DNA of 64,000 bases, taken from contig NZ_NPKR01000006.1 of the NCBI RefSeq assembly GCF_008329535.1, positions 310,001-374,000 on the forward strand, read 5' to 3'. Under the pieces are notes generated by a model. That model made no database searches. It saw only the letters and a program-made list of their open reading frames with translations, and was not told where the DNA came from. The stretch's first letter is position 1. Every line of letters begins with the position of its first letter. Of this stretch, positions 59,147 through 64,000 are shown piece after piece. The DNA comes from Mycolicibacterium sp. P1-18 (GTDB lineage Bacteria; Actinomycetota; Actinomycetes; Mycobacteriales; Mycobacteriaceae). The translations under genes and the position numbers were made by a program.

Positions 59147-60035
59147 TGTCGTCATCGCCGTCGTGGTCACCCACCGGCGCGTGGCGGAGTTGGCCCTGTC
59201 GCTGGACGTCGTGTCGGGACAGACCCGGCCCCCCGACCACCTGATCGTCGTCGACAACGACCACGACGACCGGGTCCGCGAACTCGTTGCCGCGCAGCCC
59301 ATTCCGACCACCTACCTCGGTTCCCGCCGCAACCTGGGCGGAGCGGGCGGGTTCGCACTCGGGGTGCTCACCGCCCTCTCGCTCGGCGCTGACTGGGTGT
59401 GGCTGGCCGACGACGACGGCCGCCCCGCCGACGCCGACGTCCTCGGCACGCTGCTGGAATGCGCGGCGCGCCATTCGCTGGCCGAGGTCTCCCCCATGGT
59501 GTGCGACCTCGCCGACCCCACCCGCCTGGCGTTCCCGCTTCGCCGCGGGCTGGTGTGGCGCAGGTGGGTCCACGAACTGCGCACCGACGGTTCCGGTGAC
59601 CTGTTGCCGGGCATCGCGTCACTGTTCAACGGCGCGCTCTTCCGCGCGACGACGCTGGAAGCCGTTGGGGTGCCCGATATTCGGCTGTTCATCCGCGGCG
59701 ACGAGGTGGAGGTCCACCGTCGGCTGGTGCGGTCGGGGCTCCCGTTCGGCACCTGCCTCGACGCGGTGTACCTGCATCCCCAGGGCTCCGAGGAGTTCAA
59801 GCCGATCCTCGGCGGCCGGATGCACACCCAGTATCCGGACGACGCCACCAAGCGCTACTTCACCTACCGCAACCGGGGTTACGTGCAGTCCCAGCCCGGG
59901 ATGCGTCGGCTGATCCCCCAGGAGTGGGTGCGGTTCGGCTGGTTCTTCCTGGTGACCAAGCGCGATCCGGCCGGGCTGCGGGAGTGGATCCGGTTGCGGC
60001 GGTTGGGCAGACGAGAAAGGTTCACCCGCACATGA
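59139..60035 (+). CDS. glfT1: Galactofuranosyltransferase GlfT1
   Basis: A 298-residue GT-A glycosyltransferase of family GT2: VVVTHRRVAELALSL at the start, the metal-binding DDD motif at 91-93 in WVWLADDDGRP, and IRGDEVEVHRRLVRSG in the acceptor part. GlfT1 adds the first galactofuranose residues to the decaprenyl-linked Rha-GlcNAc linker in galactan synthesis, using UDP-Galf on the cytoplasmic face. GTG start overlapping wzt; its stop overlaps the wzm start (ATGA). Confidence 0.93.
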   Translation: MSDVVIAVVVTHRRVAELALSLDVVSGQTRPPDHLIVVDNDHDDRVRELVAAQPIPTTYLGSRRNLGGAGGFALGVLTALSLGADWVWLADDDGRPADADVLGTLLECAARHSLAEVSPMVCDLADPTRLAFPLRRGLVWRRWVHELRTDGSGDLLPGIASLFNGALFRATTLEAVGVPDIRLFIRGDEVEVHRRLVRSGLPFGTCLDAVYLHPQGSEEFKPILGGRMHTQYPDDATKRYFTYRNRGYVQSQPGMRRLIPQEWVRFGWFFLVTKRDPAGLREWIRLRRLGRRERFTRT

Positions 60036-60862
60036 CGTTCATCGACGCGGCGGCGCAGTCGAAGACCTTCGGCCGGGCCTGGGGTGACCTGACCGACGGC
60101 TTCGGCAAGCGCGAATTGTGGCTGCACCTCGGGTGGCAGGACATCAAGCAGCGCTACCGACGCTCGGTGCTGGGTCCGATCTGGATCACCATCGCGACCG
60201 GCACCATGGCCGTCGCGCTGGGTGGGCTGTACTCGACGCTGTTCCATCTGCCGTTGGCCGAGCATCTGCCCTACGTGACGCTCGGGCTGATCATCTGGAA
60301 CCTGATCAACGCCTCCATCCTCGAGGGCGCCGACGTGTTCGTCGCGAACGAGGGCCTCATCAAACAACTTCCGACGCCGCTGTCGGTACACGTCTACCGA
60401 CTGGTGTGGCGCCAGATCATCCTGTTCGCGCACAACATCATTATCTTCGTCGTCATCGCGATCATCTTCCCGCAGCCGTGGAAGTGGACCGACCTCGCGT
60501 TCATCCCGGCGCTGGCGCTGATCGCGCTGAACTGCGTGTGGGTCGCGCTGTGCTTCGGCATCCTGGCCACCCGCTACCGCGACATCAGCCCGCTGTTGTT
60601 CAGCCTGGTGCAACTGCTGTTCTACGTGACGCCGATCATCTGGAACGACGAGACGCTGCGCCAGCAGGGCGCGGGCACGTGGGCGAAGGTCATCGAGTTC
60701 AACCCGCTGCTGCACTACGTCGACATCGTGCGCGCGCCACTGCTGGGCGCCGACCAGGAGCCGCGGCACTGGGTGGTGGTCATCGCGCTGACCATCGTCG
60801 GCTGGACCATCACGGCCTTCGCGATGCGCCAGTACCGCTCCCGGGTGCCCTACTGGGTCTAG
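60032..60862 (+). CDS. wzm: Galactan exporter permease Wzm (RfbD)
   Basis: A 276-residue ABC-2-type permease: an N-terminal amphipathic region with LWLHLGWQDIKQRYRRSVLGPIW, then six transmembrane helices and the loop LATRYRDISPLLFSLVQLLFYVTPI typical of Wzm/TagG exporters. With Wzt it exports lipid-linked galactan. It is the last gene of the glfT1 operon; the convergent AhpD-like gene begins at the next base. Confidence 0.93.
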   Translation: MTFIDAAAQSKTFGRAWGDLTDGFGKRELWLHLGWQDIKQRYRRSVLGPIWITIATGTMAVALGGLYSTLFHLPLAEHLPYVTLGLIIWNLINASILEGADVFVANEGLIKQLPTPLSVHVYRLVWRQIILFAHNIIIFVVIAIIFPQPWKWTDLAFIPALALIALNCVWVALCFGILATRYRDISPLLFSLVQLLFYVTPIIWNDETLRQQGAGTWAKVIEFNPLLHYVDIVRAPLLGADQEPRHWVVVIALTIVGWTITAFAMRQYRSRVPYWV

Positions 60863-61333
60863 TCAGCGGCGCGGGGCCTTCATCCGGGTGGCGACGTTGA
60901 AGCGGTTCCACGCGTTGATGGTGACGGCCATCGCGATCACCTGGGCGAGCTCCTTGTCGGTGAACACCGCGGCGGCCTTGGCGTAGACCTCGTCGGAGAC
61001 GTGGCCGTGGTGTAGCTCGGTGATGGCCTCGGTCAACTCGAGGGCCGCCCGCTCCCGCTCGGTGAAGAGGTCACCCGCCTCCTCCCACGCCGCAACCAGC
61101 GCCAGGCGCTGCTCGGTCTCGCCGTGCTTGCGGGCGTCGGCGACGTGCATGTCGAGGCAGAACGCGCAGTGGTTGATCTGGCTGGCCCGGATCTTGATGA
61201 GCTCGCCGATGGTCGGGTCGACGTCCTTGGCCGAGGCGGTGCTGAGCCGCATCATCGCGTCGTACAACTCGGGCGAGACCTTGTAGATCGACAGGCGGTC
61301 GATGGCGGTGGGGTGTTCGAGTGTCTGTGTCAT
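60863..61333 (-). CDS. Carboxymuconolactone decarboxylase/AhpD-like protein
   Basis: A 156-residue protein of the AhpD/CMD family with the redox motif CAFCLDMH (Cys56, Cys59, His63), followed by KHGETEQRLALVAAWEEA. Such proteins act as alkylhydroperoxidases or thiol-disulfide partners. It is divergent from the MocR-type regulator, with a perfect inverted repeat in the 49-bp gap, so it is very likely that regulator's target. Confidence 0.92.
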   Translation of the reverse strand: MTQTLEHPTAIDRLSIYKVSPELYDAMMRLSTASAKDVDPTIGELIKIRASQINHCAFCLDMHVADARKHGETEQRLALVAAWEEAGDLFTERERAALELTEAITELHHGHVSDEVYAKAAAVFTDKELAQVIAMAVTINAWNRFNVATRMKAPRR

Positions 61334-61355
61334 GACCACCACGCTAGCCACCAAA

Positions 61356-61373
61356 GAACCATCTGCATGGTTC
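61356..61373. promoter_or_regulatory. Probable MocR/GntR operator
   Basis: GAACCAT (61356-61362) and ATGGTTC (61367-61373) form a perfect 7-bp inverted repeat with a 4-base spacer, centred in the 49-bp gap between the divergent AhpD-like and MocR-type genes. Symmetry and position suit a GntR-type dimer repressing or activating both genes. Confidence 0.65.
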
Positions 61374-61382
61374 AATTCGGGC

Positions 61383-62795
61383 ATGACTTCGTGGGCCAAT
61401 TCGGGCACCAGGGACCTGCACCTCGACCTCCGCGCGGCGATCGTTCCCGGCGCCCGCGGTGCCCGTGAGCTGCTGATCGCCGCTCTCCGGGACGCCGTCA
61501 GATCCGGTCGCCTGGCGTCGGGTACGACGTTGCCGCCGTCGCGCACCCTGGCCTCCGATCTGGGAGTGGCCCGCAACACCGTCGCCGAGGCCTACGCCGA
61601 ACTGGTCGCCGAAGGGTGGCTGGCGTCCCGGCAGGGTGCGGGTACCTGGGTGGTCGACGCGGCGGCCACCCCGCTGCCGACCCGCTCCCGCGGCACGCCG
61701 GTGGTGCCGACGCACAACCTGATGCCCGGCTCGCCGGACGTCAGCGCCTTCCCCCGCGCGGCGTGGCTGGCGTCGACCCGGCGCGCACTCACGGCCGCTC
61801 CGCACGAGGCACTGCGGATGGGCGACCCGCGCGGCCGGGTCGAGCTGCGAGAAGCCCTCGCGGAGTATCTCGGCCGGGTGCGTGGCGTGCGTGCCTCGCC
61901 CGAGTCGATCGTGATCTGTGCCGGCACCCGGCACGCCGTCGAGATCCTCGCCAAGACCCTCGGCGGTCCGGTAGCCGTCGAGGCCTACGGGCTGTATCTG
62001 TTCCGGGAGGCGCTGGCGGGCGTCGGCGTCGCCTCGGTTCCCATCGGCGTCGACGAGCACGGAGCCGTGGTCGACGACCTCGCGCGGACCTCGGCGACGG
62101 CCGCGCTGCTGACCCCCGCGCACCACTTTCCGCACGGCGGCCCGCTGGCTGCGACGCGCCGCAAGGCGGTGGTGGAGTGGGCCCACCGGACCGGGGGCTA
62201 CCTGCTCGAGGACGACTACGACGGGGAGTTCCGCTACGACCGCCAGCCCGTCGGCGCCGTCCAGGGACTCGACCCCGACCGCGTCGTCTATCTCGGGTCG
62301 GCGAGCAAGAGCCTGTCGCCGGCGCTGCGACTGGGCTGGATGGCGCTGCCCGACGACCTGGTCGACCCCGTGCTGGCCGCCTCGGGCGGGCAGCAGTTCT
62401 ACGTCAACGCCATCACCCAGCTGACGATGGCCGACTTCATCTCGACGGGCCACTACGACAAACACGTTCGCCGAATGCGGCTGAGCTACCGGCGCCGCCG
62501 CGACCGCCTGCTCGAGGCCTTGCGGCCGTTCGACGTCGGCATCAGCGGCCTGTCGGCGGGTTTGCACCTCCTGCTGACCCTGCCTGCCGGCAGCGAACCC
62601 GAGGTGCTCCGCCGGGCCGGCGAGGCGGGCATCGCACTCTCCGGACTGGGTCTGCTCCGGCATCCCGACGCGGGCCCGGACGTGCCCGCGACCGACGGCA
62701 TCGTGATCAGCTTCGGCACGCCCGCCGAGAGCGCCTTCGCCGCGGCGGTCGACGCGTTGTGCGGAGTGCTGGCCGGTCTGCGCCGTCACCCCTGA
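61383..62795 (+). CDS. MocR-type (GntR/aminotransferase) transcriptional regulator
   Basis: A 470-residue fusion: N-terminal GntR winged helix (about 15-85, with LPPSRTLASDLGVARNTVAEAY) and a C-terminal aminotransferase-like domain with HHFPHGGPL, LEDDYDGEFRYDRQP and the PLP Lys309 in GSASKSLSPALRLGW. MocR proteins use PLP or a PLP adduct as effector; known members control pyridoxine, GABA or taurine genes. It is divergent from the AhpD-like gene, whose control is the likely task. The ATG at 61383 follows the operator. Its end overlaps the AraC gene by 10 bp. Confidence 0.9.
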   Translation: MTSWANSGTRDLHLDLRAAIVPGARGARELLIAALRDAVRSGRLASGTTLPPSRTLASDLGVARNTVAEAYAELVAEGWLASRQGAGTWVVDAAATPLPTRSRGTPVVPTHNLMPGSPDVSAFPRAAWLASTRRALTAAPHEALRMGDPRGRVELREALAEYLGRVRGVRASPESIVICAGTRHAVEILAKTLGGPVAVEAYGLYLFREALAGVGVASVPIGVDEHGAVVDDLARTSATAALLTPAHHFPHGGPLAATRRKAVVEWAHRTGGYLLEDDYDGEFRYDRQPVGAVQGLDPDRVVYLGSASKSLSPALRLGWMALPDDLVDPVLAASGGQQFYVNAITQLTMADFISTGHYDKHVRRMRLSYRRRRDRLLEALRPFDVGISGLSAGLHLLLTLPAGSEPEVLRRAGEAGIALSGLGLLRHPDAGPDVPATDGIVISFGTPAESAFAAAVDALCGVLAGLRRHP

Positions 62796-63784
62796 GCCAG
62801 CCGGTACGCCCCGGGCGGGCTGCCGGTCCATCGGCGGAAGGCGCGCCGGAACGCACTGGGCTCGGAGAAGCCGAGTCGGCCCGACAGCTCGTCGACCGTC
62901 TCGTGCCCGCGCGCCAGCGCGGCGATCGCCGCATCGCGCAGGACGTCCTCCTTGATCTCGCGGAACGTCGTGCCCTCGTCGCGCAGCAGGCGCCGCAGGT
63001 GCTGGGCGCTGACGTTCAGCGGCCTGGCGACGTCCTCGACCGTGAGCAGGTCCGGGGCGGGTCGTCGCTCGACCATTCTGCGGACGCGACTGGACGTGCT
63101 GGGGTGGTAGTCCTGCCGGAACAGCAACGCGCCGGGCAGGTTTCGCAGGAACGCGACCAGCTCCTCCTCGTCGCGCACCACCGGGGCGTCGAGGAAGCTG
63201 CTGTCGAAGGCGATCGACGCGGCCGGTGCGTCGAAGTCCGGAACCAGGCCGAAGACCGACGGGTAATCGGAGTGGGGCGGCGCCGGTTCGGGTAGTTCGA
63301 CCGCTCGCAACGGAATCTCCCGACCGATCAGCCAGCTGGCGAACCGGTGCCCCACCACGATGCCGATGGCACCGACGACTTGATCGGCCCGGGTACCGCC
63401 ACCGGGCGCGACGACCATCCGGGTGGTCGTGGCCTCTCCGGCACGCTCCGTCACCTCGAAACCCACTCCAATGCCGACGAATTGGATGAGGCGCCGCAGT
63501 GCGGTGCGGAGATCGGGGGTGTGGATGAGTCCCAACGTGACCATCCGGAACGTGCCGCGGGGAATGACCATGGGGCCCAGCCCCACCATCTCGTCGCCGG
63601 TCACCGACCAGAGCACCTGGATCACCCGCGCGGCCTGATCCTCGGTCACCCGGGCGGCGTCCTCTCCGATCAAGGCCGCGGGGATGCCCGCTTCGCGCAG
63701 CACGTAACCGACGTCGAGGCCCCGGGCCGCCGCCGGGGCGATCGCCGCACGGATGAGCTGTATTGCGACTGTGCGGGTCGCCAC
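62786..63784 (-). CDS. AraC-family transcriptional regulator
   Basis: A 332-residue regulator: N-terminal arabinose-binding-type domain (AIQLIRAAIAPAAARGLDVGYVLREAGIP) and a C-terminal AraC helix-turn-helix pair, with LTVEDVARPLNVSAQHLRRLL and DELSGRLGFSEPSAFRRAFRRWTGSPPGAYR. Proteins of this plan often respond to fatty acids or steroids and activate a neighbouring gene. The GTG start is at 63784. It is divergent from the gene beginning at 63964, and the 179-bp gap holds two inverted repeats. Confidence 0.92.
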   Translation of the reverse strand: MATRTVAIQLIRAAIAPAAARGLDVGYVLREAGIPAALIGEDAARVTEDQAARVIQVLWSVTGDEMVGLGPMVIPRGTFRMVTLGLIHTPDLRTALRRLIQFVGIGVGFEVTERAGEATTTRMVVAPGGGTRADQVVGAIGIVVGHRFASWLIGREIPLRAVELPEPAPPHSDYPSVFGLVPDFDAPAASIAFDSSFLDAPVVRDEEELVAFLRNLPGALLFRQDYHPSTSSRVRRMVERRPAPDLLTVEDVARPLNVSAQHLRRLLRDEGTTFREIKEDVLRDAAIAALARGHETVDELSGRLGFSEPSAFRRAFRRWTGSPPGAYRLAQG

Positions 63785-63824
63785 AGAGGGAAATTACCAC
63801 CGTTTAGGTGCGCGATTCGGTCAC

Positions 63825-63845
63825 TGACCTCGCTAGTTCAGGTCA
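63825..63845. promoter_or_regulatory. Inverted repeat, possible AraC-regulator site
   Basis: TGACCT (63825-63830) and AGGTCA (63840-63845) form a perfect 6-bp inverted repeat with a 9-base spacer, 41 bp upstream of the AraC start. A TTGACA at 63874-63879 nearby could be a -35 element for the rightward gene, though no good -10 is seen. Confidence 0.4.
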
Positions 63846-63885
63846 TTTTCGCCGGCGTCGAATCCTCTTAGCTTTGACACCAGAA

Positions 63886-63925
63886 CGGAAGCGGACATCC
63901 GTCGCCAAACAGTCATCCGCTTCCG
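63886..63925. repeat. 10-bp perfect inverted repeat in the leader of the last gene
   Basis: CGGAAGCGGA (63886-63895) and TCCGCTTCCG (63916-63925) are perfectly complementary with a 20-base loop. It is 39 bp upstream of the final start codon. It may be an RNA hairpin in the leader or a pair of protein-binding half-sites. Confidence 0.5.
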
Positions 63926-63963
63926 CCTACCCCACTTGCGGTTGGCAAAGAAAGGCAGTCGTC

Positions 63964-64000
63964 ATGCTACGACAGTTCGTCAGTTCCGTTGCCGTGGCGA
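63964..64000 (+). CDS. Start of a probable exported protein (3' truncated)
   Basis: Only twelve codons lie in the window (MLRQFVSSVAVA). They look like the beginning of a signal peptide, with one Arg and a hydrophobic run. An AAAGGCAG ribosome-binding site precedes the ATG. Divergent from the AraC regulator and possibly controlled by it. Nothing can be said about function. Confidence 0.55.
   Translation, partial: MLRQFVSSVAVA

Noticed and set aside
61344..63800. Long minus-strand open frame of 818 codons
   Set aside because: It runs antisense through the MocR gene and out of frame through the AraC gene, both of which show clear domains.

Overview
The window is high-GC actinobacterial DNA from a Mycobacterium/Mycolicibacterium-type chromosome, most likely a rapid grower. 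The diagnostic evidence is two MspA-family porins, a KasB-like ketoacyl synthase beside a HadC-like dehydratase subunit, a PolD1-type primase-polymerase, the proteasome activator Bpa/PafE, and the galactan cassette wzt-glfT1-wzm. From tadA (about 35.2 kb) to wzm (60.9 kb), many genes follow the M. tuberculosis Rv3751-Rv3783 order as I recall it, with insertions and losses.

Layout. 0-5.5 kb: TetR-like tail plus crotonase, a DUF2071/DUF3072 pair, a CDGSH Fe-S protein, a ferritin-like protein, an aldo/keto reductase and an arginase-fold protein. 5.5-10 kb: envelope and secreted proteins (Pro-rich protein and two MspA porins in one operon, a secreted protein, a PknH-type sensor lipoprotein, a PASTA protein). 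10-14 kb: KasB-like and HadC-like genes convergent with a thiolase, then an SDR. 14-23.7 kb: DUF1622 membrane protein, PolD1, aldehyde dehydrogenase, a MarR/MFS divergent pair, a two-subunit molybdenum hydroxylase, threonine aldolase-like enzyme and an MsAcT-like SGNH hydrolase. 23.6-27.5 kb: a two-component system divergent from a secreted peptide, a Tat-type catalase-related peroxidase and a cytochrome b561. 27.5-33.4 kb: dehalogenase-like hydrolase, DUF1330/TetR pair and a 1276-residue exported repeat protein with a beta-propeller.

33.6-35.1 kb looks like the scar of an integrated element: an imperfect copy of the tRNA-Ser(CGA) 3' end, a DUF2510/DUF4352 gene and a degraded integrase tail abutting the intact tRNA gene. 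Then come tadA and its partner, tyrA, the betaine/proline uptake operon proXVWZ with a glycolipid-binding-type gene, a LapA-like protein, an APH-fold kinase, a phosphatase, an SDR, an alkylsulfatase, a YfcE-like phosphoesterase, a membrane GGDEF-EAL protein, an M15 peptidase, tRNA-Arg(ACG), tRNA-Ser(GCT), hisC2, echA21, tRNA-Ser(TGA), a quinone oxidoreductase, a lysine-less class V aminotransferase homologue, a large GT-C-like membrane protein, bpa and wzt-glfT1-wzm. The right end holds two regulator loci (MocR next to an AhpD-like gene; AraC next to a truncated gene), each with a clear inverted repeat.

Functionally the window mixes cell-envelope building (mycolate elongation, galactan export, porins), lipid and CoA metabolism, osmoprotection, amino-acid synthesis and several small regulator-target modules. 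No CRISPR array, complete prophage or insertion sequence was seen. All assignments come from reading the sequence and from memory of the families; no database search was run.
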